From Antedon mediterranea (lineage: Eukaryota > Echinodermata > Crinoidea > Comatulida > Antedonidae): a stretch of 60,000 nucleotides of DNA. A model generated the notes under the pieces. It was not told the origin of the DNA, did no database searches, and saw only the letters and a program-made list of their open reading frames with translations. The stretch is from positions 30,927,795 through 30,987,794 of the forward strand of contig NC_092670.1 in the NCBI RefSeq assembly GCF_964355755.1. The letters run 5' to 3'. This document shows, piece by piece, positions 39,201-54,200 of this stretch (position 1 is the stretch's first letter; every line of letters begins with the position of its first letter). The position numbers were made by a program, and so were the translations under genes.

Positions 39201-42200
39201 TTTTGCTTATTTTATTTGTATCTCCATTGAGATCTTGCAACTGATACCCACAGCGGTGTCATTTTTTAAGTCACCTGCCTTTGTATTTGTTTCCGTAATT
39301 TGATTTCATTTGTTTGTTTCTTTTCTATGTAGCTTAGAAATAAATACAATACTGTGATTATATATTTTAGTACAGAATTGATGATATTGTTTGTTATACA
39401 GTAGTATTTAAATTGTCTTAAACTCCTTTAGATTTCCTTACAATATTTTATTTTTCCGTCTGGAAAAAATCCAAATATCACATCTAAATATTTTGTTCGT
39501 TATGAAGGCTTGCATGATACTTACCAACTTGTTCACAGCCGATAACTTTGATTTTAAGTTCAACTGGAGTAACTTGCTGAAGAACTCGAATCATAAGCTT
39601 TGCTGTTCGTTGAGGAAGAGGAAACTCAATGAGCACTGGTGTTGAATCATCAAAATTAGCAGCAAAGAACTAGAAAAAAACCATTTGTTTTAATATTATG
39701 TCTAGATAATTTTACCTGACATAAAACTGCCTTTACCCTACAGTTAAGAGCATTAATTTTTATTTGTTGCTGTTTTGATTAGACAAATTTCTAAAAGCTC
39801 TGACTACACTATCAAATGTTATGTGACACAAAATGGTATGTGCCCATATATGGACAAAGTCATATAACAAGTCTTTAGGAGTGGAGGTTTTTTAATAAAC
39901 TGAGAAAAATAATTGATGAAAAACTGTTTCCATATTTTAGAAGGTGCACTGAATGTACACAAGTCTTTTATTTAAAGTTCTGTCTACATTATTAATCTCG
40001 TTTGACAAAAAATATGATGTGCCCAAATATGGTAGCGATATTAGGTTATTGTGTCCATCGCATTTTTTCGTCACATAAAGTGTGATAGTAGACAGATCAT
40101 GTAGATTTAAACTTACATTTTGTTGTGTCTCACTGATTATGACAGATGGAATATTACCATCTTCTGTTAGGTACATAATCTGTATATTCTCCACATATGC
40201 ATTGCTTCCTGGTCCTCCCCCCATTACAACCAATCCTGTGACTGTGCTCAGATATTTTAGTGGGATGTCAAGCATGGGACCATCCTCAGTTGGACTCCAG
40301 CCAGGTCCTGCACTGTCCACTAAGACAAAGTCAGGTACGGAATCAGCAACAGGGATATCTTGATCACAAACAACTATAAGAAAAAAGATTACATTATTTA
40401 GATATGTTGAAAATATGTTGTTGATACAGTGTCACCTCAGTAAAAACATTGATAGTTTTAAAGTACTGTGTAAGAATGGTTTAACCAACTCTTAATCACA
40501 CATCACCCACTTTAATCAATCTAGTAACTTATCTGAATACTTACGAACTTTCGTGAGTGGTTTAACCGTAGAACAGGACTGTTCATCACTCTGATCAAAG
40601 CAATCGTAAATGCCATCACATCTTTCCTCGATTGGTATACACTCATGGAATTCCAAACACTGCCATTCATTCAAATCACAACCAATGTAGGGTGTGGTCA
40701 CTGTGATAAAAACAAACACATCGTTAAAATAGTCATATTAACAGACTCTCTACAGTAGGACTCAACTTGAAAAATAGAAATCTCATTTGAAGTACAAAAG
40801 GAGCCGATTTTGTTTGTACTACAGTCAAACCTACCAATACCAATCATCCTTGGGCTGGCCTAATGTTTGGTATTATAAATGTGTTTGTAATGGTAAAGCA
40901 CATTTGTGACCTTTTGGATGATCTCAAGAATATTCTAGTTTTCAGAGAGTTTGTAGTTTTCAGAAAGTTTGATATTATATTAGGAGAGTTGTCTAAAAAA
41001 GAAGAACCGGAATATTATTGTCTAGTGCAAGGTGTCGAATTTTACTAACAACACAACAATTCATAATCCCAAATATTGGGTAATAATAGTGATTTTATAA
41101 AATTGTAAAGTAAAAATAGGTTAAAACACTCTCTTAGAATATTACCTTTATAGTAATGCATAGAAATTAAAGATAGACACAATAAAATATTACTTATCAC
41201 AGGGAAAATTTTCATTAGGAAAATGTGATTATCCAAAACAACTGATCAATCTGAATTTGTAGTAGGACAAGTGTTGTATTGCGTTTCTGGCTATACTATT
41301 AATAAATATGTAGGTACAGTAGGTATTTTGTAGGATTTGACTATGTTCCCTGCATCATCACCTAACATTGTCATACACCCCCAACTCTAACAATTGTACT
41401 GTCCATAATAGGTGGTTATTGTCCTACATTCCATCTGTAGGATCACCTATGGTATACATACTCTTGAAGCAGTCTTGAGGGTGAACCAGGCACATTCCAC
41501 CATCCTCGGCCTTTACTGCGCTGTCATCACAAAAGCAACTAGCGCACATTGGGTAATCACTTTCACATTCACCATCTACGAAGTTGCCATCACAGTCCAC
41601 ATAACAAGTACACTCATCAGGACAGGGCCCTATTAAAAAATATGAACAATTTAATATGATGATGATAATACATTTAAAATGTAATACGAAAATGGTAACA
41701 TGGCAAAATATAGATGGTAATTGTGATATCATTTTGAAATTCCAATAAAATATAAAAATATAAAAGTCACGAAGTTTGCTACTTTTTAAAAGTAAATTAT
41801 AGAAACAAAAATACATTTTGTTATTAAAATCAATTAACAATAGTTGACCAATCATTATGACAGTGTTTTGTTTAGATAAACAATAATCAAAAGGTAGTCA
41901 CTCATACAAGTATAGTACCATATTATAGAAATTTTCATAAGATAGAAGAGTAAGTTAATACAGTATTTAGAATTCCTTAAATGTCACCAAACTGTTTTTG
42001 AAATTTAAAATTTTAGACTATCCTCACGATAAATTTAATGTACGTAAAATTATGGTACATAATAATTAGACAATAGATAATAATCGTAATAATTTAAGAC
42101 ACATTAAAAGATGAAGAACATTTTATTGTATCCTAATGCCATTTAACATGGTACAGATTTGACACTGGGAACAACAGTACATCAGTCAGCAATATGAATT

Positions 42201-45200
42201 GAACCAAATTCAAAATGACAATACTGTACAATGACAATTCCTTTTTTGAGTGCTACTTACCATCACAGCCTATCTCATCACTACCATCTCCACAGTCATC
42301 ATGCTTATCACATAGTTGTGGCAGTGGGATGCAGGTGCCTTGCGTGTTACAGCTAAATTCGGTGGGTGCACAGGTTGGTTCTTCTACAAAAGAGAAAAAC
42401 AAAACATATTATATTAGTAAGTAAAAATATATGTTTACTGCATCTCTAAAGAATGATTTGTTTTTGTAGGTAGTGTGAACTACATAAACCAAACTAAATA
42501 AATTGGGCAAAAAATATGTGAAACACAAGCAATTGATCTATCACATGCACATGTTTGCTTCTAATTGGTCAAATTACTTCCATTCTGCCGTGTATTTGTT
42601 ATAGCTTAATGGCTGGATGAGTGGTATGATGTGTTATGATATGTTACAGTATGTTTTGTCCATGGAAATCCAAGAATAAATAGTGTGCAGGTTAGTAACA
42701 GTTTCTTGTTGATGAAGCTCAACTAATATAATAATAAACATCAGGAACATTTTCACCAGTGTAGAATAGCAAAAAGCTATACAGAACAACCTTATTGCTA
42801 CACATTTTGAAAATTGTGTAGCAAAAAATACAATACAAAACTATGTTTCTCGACTTAAAAATCAGTTTGATTAGCAATATTGCTAAACAAAATTTTTAAA
42901 TGAAATTTTTCCCTGAACATTTCTCCAATTTTTAAGTATGGACATTACAATATTATTTTTAAGTTAAAGAATTTAATGTACAGTTTTAACAATCCTAAAC
43001 AAAAATAAAAATTGTTTTAGACTTAATATTATAAATATGTCTGTCAATATCCTCAACTTTCCTTAATAGGCACCTAATCATTTGGCAGCTAGCCTAGGCG
43101 AGTCTATACTGCTAAATCTTCTACCTAGCACTTACCGCATGACTCTTCATCAGAATTGTCGCCGAATCCGCAATCATGTTCACCGTCGCAAACAAAAGTA
43201 TGTGGAATACATACACCATTGCTACAAAGAAATTCCAAGTCGTCATCACATGTATTGGGACCTGAAATCAGATTGAAAGAATGTTTTACACTACAAACAT
43301 ATATAAACAACAACACCAATATGACATGCCAATTAATAATAATACTAGCCTAATAATTAATTAATAGAAATCTATTATTATTAGTATTAGGTGGGTGGAG
43401 ATGTTGCCAAATTTAGTAGTCATCCTCTAGGTATAACCTACTGTACCATATTGTATCTAACTAGCCTAGACTCAGTCAGGGTCACATTCGACCGCTGTTG
43501 ATGAGCGTTTTCGCAACTTAGGATTTAAGGGAAATATCTCACTTAAGTGTGATTGGTGAATACGGCCACTGGGCCTAAGGACTAGGCCGAGGCCTAGTTA
43601 AGCCTAGGCCTAGGCATAGCCTTATAATAGCTCAGTAGCTACGAAAATTCACTCTATCGCAGGAGGAAGTCTTAACTTTGACGACTGTCTATTTTAGCTC
43701 ACTCAGGCCTAGGCCTAGACCTAGCCAAGAAAGTAAAGTAATTAGATATTTTACATCTTTACATTTGTAAAGTAAATAAAATCTGACATTTTTTGGCACT
43801 AAACAAAACTTTTTCAAGTTGTTTTGGTCTCAAGTTTCAACAAAAGTAATCCTAAAGAGGGCGCTATAACACTTAACTGTACACACAGAGCTATGGCCCT
43901 ATAACTAATATTGTTATGCATAGTAATAATAATTGTGTACAGTTAATTAATATTTGTCTAATGAAACTGTTTCAAAATGGAATTTATTTAGTTTCTTTTA
44001 GATAGATATAATGATTATTTTGAATAGGCATGGGCCATTAAAATTTTACATAATGATGTTTCACTTTTAAATAACAGAAATTGGATGGGAAAAAAAATTA
44101 ACAGAAAAGTAGTTAAGCTAATAATGTTTCTGGTTATGTTTGATTTATTTTGTCTTTTTAAACAACCTGTATTTTTTTTTGGCAAAGGTGAATAATATTC
44201 AAAGTTTAAAGTGTGTTCATCTTATTTGTCATTATTTGGGAAAAATGAACGTTAAAACACAACTTACCACATTGGAACTCATCTGATTCATCTGTACAAT
44301 CCGGCATTCCATCGCATTTGTAATTAATGTTTATGCAATGTCCATTTCTACACGTGAATTCATTAACTGTACAGTTGTAGACTAAAAAAGAACGAAGTCA
44401 AATATTAATATTACATTACAATTACACATTAATATAATTCAAACCTATTTGGTAGGACTACACCAGTAATTTTGCGGGGTGGGTGGGGGGGGGGGGGGTA
44501 GGAAAACATTTACATTAATATGTTCCCATTCCAGATTTTCACTGAATATAGATTGTCCTTAGTGTTAAAAGATAATTATAATGCTTATAGTTCGTTCCAT
44601 GAAAAAGTGTCCGCCTAATAGGAGTGTCAATTGAATCATGTGTCACAAGTTATGGATTCTACAGTTTATATAGGATAATAAAAGGAATCTGTATCTGTAA
44701 CATACATTTTTCTTACATAAAACAAAAGAAATGTTCATCCTAGAACTAAAGAATAAAAATGTCCAATCAAATGACGTCATGATGAGTAGGAGCAATAAAA
44801 TCGGCAAGATCAAATGGTTTGTCTCTGTGGCAGCGACAGGCACCGCGAGTCGCGGAATATATGTACATAATACAGTACTGTTGGTATTTTTCGCAGCCAG
44901 ACCTAAGATCAAAGTGTGAAATCCTATCTTGGAAAGGGGAGAGCTCAGCGTCCTGTTGTTAGATTGAAATCGGTATCGGGAAGATGTTAAGTATTGTTCC
45001 AAACGTGTTATTTTGTTGGATTTTATAAAATATTGTTTTTGATCAAAAGACAGCATATGTTATCCTATGGTTAATTTCTTAGGCCTGCGATAATCTTACC
45101 ACAATCAGTTTCATCACTAGAATCTCCACAATCCTCAGCAGCATCACAAGTCCATTCAACAGGGATGCATTTACCATTGTCACAACTGAACTCATCAGGA

Positions 45201-48200
45201 GCACATGTCTCGATTCCTACAATAACAAATATATATGAATCATAGTATATACACGTACAAATACTGCAGCAAATAATTGTTTCAACAATAATGGAGAATG
45301 ATTATATAAAGTAATTATGTTGTACTAAAAGCTTATCTTGTTGTATGAACATTCCAAAGTCCAACTTACCGAAACATGGATCTCCAAGACATGTTATGTT
45401 GCCATTCATGCATGTGCTGTAAATATTTATTTTGGGAACAAAACAAAGAATTAATTAATAAACCTGTACTGTTAAAAACTAAAAGAAAAGCAATTCACTT
45501 GATTTTTGAAATTCTGAGTTTAGGTTCTATTGTCATTGTACACATGCGTTATGATTATATCGGAGATAATTAGGCCTAGGCCTACTTACCAGTTTTTACA
45601 ATTGATTGAAAATGAACTTCCAGTGGGATAAATGACATTGTTATGTTCACATGGGCATTCTTCAGCAGGAACACATTCTTGGCCTGTCAATTTAAATCAT
45701 AATTCAATGAAATCCTTGTGTTTTTGCAGTCATATTAAATTTATGCATTCTATACTCAATTGTAAATAGGTAATATATTCTGTAACGTACAAGACTTAAA
45801 CTTGGTCGGTTAATGGTTTTGTTTTATTTAGAATGTTTGATTATGGATAAAATAATTGTAAAAAATACGAAGTATCGAATGGATGTTTGACACCGAGAAT
45901 GAAGCGCTCTTGCAAATCTTATTCATTAATGTTGGAATGAAAGTAGTTAATTCTATAAAACATTATGATTGCTTCTTTAGGAAATCACTTTGCATGTTTC
46001 CAATAAGCTTTCATGCTTACCTCGTAGTACCATTCCACTTGGACAGAAACAACCCTCCACACATCCAGTACAATACTCTTCTGGGATTGGATGTCTTTCG
46101 TCACACTTCTCCTGACACACAGGCCCACATGCCATGTATGTTGTACCGTAATCACATTGCATTGCTACATATAAGTAGGTGTTTAAATATGAATATGAAC
46201 ATTGTAGTTAAGTCAGTATACAGTAGGCAGCCTATACCGATACCAAATGTATTGGCACTCTTTGATCTTGAAAATTATACTGATATTTAGTTATAATTAT
46301 AAATATCAATTATAACAGAAGACAGATAATAGGTCTCTGACTCATCACAAGTCTAACGTGTAAGTCTAAAGTATAGATGCCATCCATGTAAGACGGAGGT
46401 AGGTTCTTCTTTCTTACTTATCAGAAATAATAGGCCTACATACCATATTTGTTGGTTATAACCGTTTGGTTGCTAATGAAAAATATATCAATAACCAAAA
46501 CCATTGAAACTTACGACATAGATCCTGTGATCTCCATCTAATGTAGATACCATGTTTGTTACACTGTTCAGCATATGCAGCAATAGCTGTACACAAACAT
46601 TCACAATCTCCGCCAAATGTACAGCTAAAAGTAACGATTTGTTTGGGTTTATAATTGTGAATGTATTTTGTGAAAATGTTTAATAATCATAAAAGCGACA
46701 TACATTTTACAAGGCATATTAAAATCCATTGAAACTAAAACGTGTCTCGATATAGAGGCGCACTACAAAACAAGGTCTCAAAAGGTTTGACAGATTCGTT
46801 CCGTTCGTTCTAAAAGTAAACATTGAATATTTACAAATTGTGTAGAGGATTTGAGGATAAATGATTAATATCAACAGAAATATCTAGCTTCAAATTTACA
46901 TCAAGCAAAACGTGTGCCGATATAGAGGGCGCACTACAATTTAAATATGCATAGCCATTATGCTCTGGAAATATGACACTTCTTTCAGTTTTCATTTTTA
47001 ATTCAATCAATCAAAGTAACATTTATTTCTCTTCTTGTCATTCATAGAAAATAAAAATTAACAGTAAATATGATAAAAAATAAGAGGGGAAACATTCCTA
47101 AAAAGCGAAGCTTGTATAAGGCAGCCCATTTAATTTATTTTACCATTTCAATTACTGAATATAAAAGATAACAACTTATTTGGGTGGATTACCGTAAGGG
47201 CAAAGCTCGTTTAAATTGCCGGTCATCCATTATTAGTTCAGTAACATTACAAGCAAAATGAAATCAGGACAAAGGTGCAATACCTAACAAGAAATGTGAA
47301 ACCTAAAACTGTCAGCACAAGTTGTGTAAATGACTTCAGTCTATTTTTTTCAATCTTATTCATTTATGATGTTGGTGTTTTAGTTTGGTTTCTTGTGCTA
47401 ATGGATCAGATGTGATATGATTGTATCGGTATTTTCACTTTCGATATAATAATTATAATGATATTATACTTACGCGCATGCATCGTATTCACACCATCTT
47501 ATGAATATTTCTGGATCGACTGCGGTATGACACGGCTGAAAGAGGTCATGTCTCATGATATCACAACTCTTTTGGGCCCAAGTGAGCCTGTTGCGATTTA
47601 CCTACAAAACAAAAATGAAATCCATAAAATGATACACGATTACATTAAATAAACTCCTTTACTAGGCGTAATAACCCGCGTTTTCACAACAAAAATAAGT
47701 TAAAATGAGCCTAACAATTGGATACAGCTTTTGTCAGATACTTTTGAAAATACCTTTTCCAGAAAATCATTTATCGAAAAAATTGCCTCTCGCATACAAA
47801 TCTGTATCAAGTTTAGTATTTTTCATTGTTGTCACAAGCGCTTTGAGCACTTTGTGGATATGTGCACCTTATCAATATCATTATCGCATATTTGCTTATC
47901 GCATTACACAAAAAAGCAAGTCAGTTCTCAACCTACCTCACAAGGGTCAGGGATAATATCAGAATTCACATCAATGCACATATTTTCTGAAACCTTCCAT
48001 GAATTAGCAAAGTTATCAGCCCTAGCTTCAATAACACCATCCTGGCTAAGAAAATCATTGTGGGCAATTCCATCGTAGTTACCACATAGACCTTCTACTT
48101 TACCATTATACTCGGGTTGAATTGTAATGTACAGTCTTGTAGCTGAAAATAAATTATGAAATGATAATACACGTCACTCTAACAAGTTTATTTTTTCTTC

Positions 48201-51200
48201 ATAAGCTTAAAACACCTAAACGTAAATGTTTATTTTCATAACATTTCCGTTTCTATTAAATCGAATGTTTCATATGGACAGAAGATTCATAAGGTTGACT
48301 ACTTCTATGTTGATATAATATAAAGTTAGCGGTACACCACGCATATTGGTTCTGAAAAGAACTGTTTTCCCGACGTTTCGATCAATATGCTTTGACGGCC
48401 CCAGGAGTGAGAATGTGTATTACTACTTATAGTTTTGATCCCAGAAACAACAAATCTATTTATAATGTGGTTAGTTTCTAAATTGCTTTGTAATATTGGA
48501 CGTGTTTGAAATAAATCAGTAAAAAGATAATGTTCTTGTTCTATTTTCCTAAAACAGCAGTTTACATTCAAAGTGCAGTGGTGTATTTTGCTGTGTTGGC
48601 TGTGTAGCCTATATACTAGCATTACTCTTCAAATGTTTCGATTCAAACAAAGGCCAGGTTAGGTGTTAGGATAGCGACAATGCAGTATGCACTTTTTAAA
48701 ACTGATCAGTAAGAATAAAGAACCTACCTCCATCCCACATGATATCCAAACCAACATCTGAACGCAAAATAACGTACATTCCAGAGTAGTCCAACCTCAG
48801 ACTATTGTAAACCTTTGGTAGCTGTACGCCTAGGTCATTCACCAGAACTTCTCTTCCTCTGAGAAGTTCAACTGTAACGGACCCGATAGTGGCGTGGACT
48901 GACTTTGTGCAAGTAACACCTGCAGCACCACATGGTACGTTTTCAGCAGTAACAACAAAGGCATTGTCTACCTCTTTAGCCAATACATATCGACAATTAC
49001 CCATAAAAGAGTATTTTTTGCCGTCAAAGGTGATGTAATGAGGATCACCAGTGGCAATACATGTTCCTAAAATAAAGAAAAAACAATATGATTAGAATCC
49101 TTCATTAGTAGCATTAGTTTTATGAGATCAAACAAAAATAATAAACACAGTTTTTAAATATCAGTAAAGTAGTATTTACCTGAACATTTATGTTTTGTAC
49201 AATCCCAGTGACGCCCACCGCAAACGCTGTTGAACACAACAATACATTTAAATATTAATAAAGAAATTAGTAACAACTATGCGAAAGAAATAGGCTTTGA
49301 TCAGTTTTCTTCATTGCACATCAAGAGGAACGATCATTGGAATGGCTCAATTGGATGTTTAATTGTTTATGATTGAGTACAGAGTTAATTCAATTGTGAT
49401 AAAGGAATCAGTTAAATACAAGTTACTTACCATTCATTGCAATCTTTTTTTATTTTTTCTCCATTTTCATATCTCAAACCGTTATGCCTACATGAACATT
49501 TATGTGGTTCAACGCATATATCATCCTTAAAAATGTAAGTATATTTTTAAATACATTAATAAATAATGGTACTAATTACCTATACACAATTTTCCTATTA
49601 CTGACAGGTCACATGGTTGAATTTGTCTAGTTCATACCTTTACGGCCCCACAGAAAGTTATCTTAGGTTATGGGCCACACAAATATTTTGAAAGATCATC
49701 ATCTTCTTTCACAACATATATATTTACTTTGTATACTTTTTGTACTTATTATTTTATTTATTTTATTTATTTTATTTTTGCAAATACTAACAACACAAAA
49801 TTTTATTTTAGTACTAAATGAGAAACGAGACAGAATGCTCATGTTGCCATTCCAACCAAGCCAGAACATACCAAAACAGGGTATTTATGTTTAAAACAAT
49901 TGTTTAAAACATCTTTAAAATGTTTCAAACCTTCACACATAAAATGAATCTCTGGGATCAAAAATATCAATTTATAAAAATAATTATCAAATATTCACGT
50001 CATTTTATCATTCCTCCTCATGATACTTACATCAAGGACAAGGCCTTCTGGACAGGTGCAACCAGGTGTGTATGATAATCTACAGGTGGGTTCCAAGTTA
50101 AAGTTTTCACACGTTTTTGGACATTGAGTTGTGAATTGCTGGAAAACTTGATTTTTTGGACATACTACATCTACGTCACAATCATTGTAGTCGCATTCGA
50201 ATGTTCCGTTCAGACACGTGCTATAAAATCATTTTAGTAAAGAAAATCGTTGTTGTAAATTATTTTAGGCCTACATTCATAATTGTATTTTATCTATTTC
50301 TTATTCTTATTTAGCCTCAAATAGTCATAATGTCAAATGTACTACAGTGCATCGGTCAACAACAGCTTATGACTGCAGACCAGTCGACGACCCAGCATCC
50401 AGACTGCTCTCCACATATGACATTTGGAACGGCCTCAGGAACATCATGGTTTGTATATTAATTGTATTGTAACTTTTAATAAACTAACAGATCTTTTTTG
50501 TTACCTTCTTCTAAAAAAAGGATTAGTGGTATCTTAAGTGATGTAATATCTATTTGCCTTGCACAGGTTAAATTTTCTAATTTGCTATTCTTGAGTTAAA
50601 TATATGATAACGATACGTACCAATTCTGACATGGATGTTCGATTACACTCCTTGATGGATATGTCTTCCCATTATATACGCAGCTACATGCGTGATGCGG
50701 TACGCACTGTCCAGTAGAGTCCAACACTTTGCCTTCTTGACAGTTGCAACCAGCCACACATTGTTTGTATGAACAATCTGATTTGTATGTAAGATCTGCG
50801 CATGAATGTTCACAAGCATTGCCACACTCTTGGTACTCTTGTCCGCCAACAGAACATGTCATTTCTACGAATATCAGATATAAGTACAATAATTGTATGC
50901 GTTTATTAATGTGAATGAATTAAACAGGAATCTCAACAGCATATTTCGAATAAAGGAAGCATATTTTCAACTTACCACAATTGCTTTCACTGAGATCCTC
51001 ATGTAACCTCCAGTCATGTACTGGTGTACCGGCAAGAGCACATTCTCTAGCATAAGCCGCTATTGATCCACATAGATCTACGTCATGGTCATTCCCACCA
51101 CATACGTCATGCATACAGTTTTCATAGTAAAGATCAACCTCAACCAAACCATGACAAGCTTCAAAAACTGAAGACTTTAGAAAGCTACAATCGTTCTCAG

Positions 51201-54200
51201 CTCTGATTACATTACGGGCGTTGATACTACATGATTCATACGTCAAACGGTCAACAAGCTCTGGACAGTCTTCATTCTCAAGAACGTAACCAGCAGCAAA
51301 GAGAGCAACACTGGCCTCGATATCCATATCACGTGTAGTGAAGTCGTTCTCTTCAACACCGTCGTAGGTTCCACAAAGACCACGGACCTAAAATGATAAT
51401 ATTTTTTTTTATAAAGTTATAACTGTTATCGAATGTGTAATAGCCTAATGTAATCATTATTCATAATCGAGGGTCTGGACTGTTTAGCTTCGGCTACCGA
51501 TAAGTTTGCATCTTTGATGATTGCTTAAATTTGCTTTTGTTTATTGTGCAGTATTTGGCACAGAATGTGTAAAGCAATACAATAATCTACAAACATATAA
51601 TTACAAAAGCAAACATCTCAACTTACAGAGTACATATAGACAGGGTTAACATTTAGGTAAACTCGTCTTCCTCCATCGTAAGTTACTGTTAGCCCGAAAG
51701 TTTCCACAATAATGAACATTGAAGAGCCAAAGTGTACGTGCATATCGGTGTTCTTATACGGCAAAGAAGCGACTTCTCCGTTGACTGAGACTTGGTATCC
51801 TGGACCAAGCTTAAGTATTGTATCGTCAACAGTTAGCGACAATGATGTGATACACACCAGTGATCCGTCACTACCGCAATCCTCAAATGTAGCTGACACG
51901 TGAAACTTCTTGCTTATAAATTCCTTTAAAGAATAAAAATAAAAATAAGAAAAACATCATCGAATGTTGTTCTTAAAAGGCAACTACAGATATTTAGGAC
52001 GCATACATATCGATGCCTATAATGACGAATGTAAAATTGTATTGAAATAATGTTAATGGTCAGGATCGAAGAATAAACGTGCAGTACACCGTTTTCCGAT
52101 AACGTGTTAATATTATCATTGACACGTTACCTACGCTGTCCAAAGTATCGAACGGTTAACACCAAATTATTGTGGAGGTGATCCATGCGCATTACGAAAA
52201 ACCTAAAGCTTGGTTCCCACATAGATCAACGCAAGAACAAGCGCAACTTGACACACATATATCATCCGAACTTTAGCTTGCAATTGGTCAACTAGCTTGC
52301 GTTGCGTGAGTGAGTGGCCGAGCGGTTAAGACAGTGGAACCGTAAGAGTGAGTGGCCGAGCGGTTAAGACAGTGGAACCGTATCACGTAGCCATAACATC
52401 GGCAGGGGTTCGAGGCTCACTCATTCCATGGTTCTGGTGGTAGAACGAGTCTTCTCGGATAAGGACCTATAAACCGTAGGTCCAGTGAACACAACTTGCT
52501 CGTGTGCACTTTAAAGAACCTAGTATATCTTTCGAGACGAGTAGGGGGTTACCCCGGTGTATTAGTACATCACAGTCACTGATCACCAACTGGGCCCTAT
52601 GGGAGATCAGTCTTTGACTGAAGAGGTCACCCAGTATAAAGATAAAACAAACAAACAAAACAAACAAATACGCCATTTTGTCTTTAGTGAGAAATAGATT
52701 TAACAATTATTGGTTTTATGCCGTAATGAAGTATCTTACCTCGAGAAGCATGTATGAGCATAATCCGTGGAAAGTATAGTCCTTCTTATCTATTGTGGTG
52801 ATGTGACCTGCTCCAGTGATTGAGCAAGATCCAGTACATATTTCAGATTCACATGTCCACTTGCCATTCAGACAAGTACTGAAATAAAGAAAGTAATTAA
52901 TAAGCCATTTTGAAATAGAATGTAAAATGATAGAAGTGTTGATTTACAGCATCTATGAAGAGGTATATGGTTTAAAGGTTTGCATGGCGAATACACACAA
53001 GTAAAGTTAGGTTTGTAGTAACGTTTACACAGAATGTACTCCAAACTTAACTTTAACTCAACTCAAACCATAATATTTAATACATCCTGGCGTTAAGTAT
53101 GTAGAGTGTAGTCACTCATAATATGAACAGCTTGGAAGTCAGAAAAAGTACAAGGCAATAATACCAATGTATGTGTACCGTCTGAAAGTACAGGCCTACT
53201 GCGGTACTGAAAGGAGTTTATCTAGGCCTAATTTATTGTCGCATTGTACAGTGACACCTCCTTCTTACAAGAAGTTAAACAAACGTGTCTTACATACTGT
53301 AGTGTTTATATTATATGTATTATACTAGCCTATATAGCTATAAGATGACTTACCATTGATTACACTCCTGCATAATAAAAGACCCATTGTAGTACTTTTC
53401 CCTGTTATATATACATGGACACAACTCCCTCTCTATACATTCACCCTCTTCCAGATACGTTCCTTCTGGACATTGGCAACCGGGAAGACATGTGGTAGGG
53501 CAGTACTGCTCAAGATTGTAGTTTGCTGAAGCGCATGTGTTTTTACAACTAGACTTGCATTCGGTGTACACTTGCTTACCGGGACATGTTTTAGCTATAA
53601 TAATAAAATAATTTCAAATAGTAGGCCTATTGCTAAAATTATAAATACAACGCCATTCAGAGACCCGATACATAAAAATGCACGTGAAAAGACAATTTTA
53701 CACATATATATTTTTACACAAATTGTGCTGACTATGCAAAAAAATATTGTCCTTAAAATTATACACCTTCCCCCTATAGTGAACACAGCCGGCCAACTCG
53801 TCGACAACATTTTGTGGAGAACCATCTTTTGGCCACGGCGATGTCGACAGAGATTTGCCAAAATACTTAGCCGGCCGAATAACAGTTGACAACTCGTCGA
53901 CAACAATTTGTGAAAAACCCCTTTTTGGCCACGACGATAAAATACTTCACTTAACATACTTTAAAGTGAAACTTACGACAAAAGTCTTCAGATCTCCACT
54001 GTAATGCTACATTGTTGCTGGAACATTCTCTTGCGTATGACGTCAAGACGTTACAAAGAGACGATTCAGATTCGATGCCCAATGAACACAAGTCACGCAT
54101 ACAGTTATCGTGATAGAAACTTGGATCAACCTAAATAAAATATATGTAAAAGCATTATGATTACATAGCCTATGTAAATACGTGAACGTGATTGCTTGAA

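Noticed and set aside
41428-41446. Alternative donor (GTAGGACAA) for the ten-Cys exon
   Set aside because: It would end in phase 2, while the next exon can only be read from phase 1.
44475-44499. G-run as a regulatory quadruplex
   Set aside because: A lone homopolymer-like tract in an intron; nothing around it supports a function and it may vary by sequencing error.
44643-45056. 137-codon open frame in the intron after LDLa1
   Set aside because: No domain, no matching sites or phase, composition of ordinary intron.
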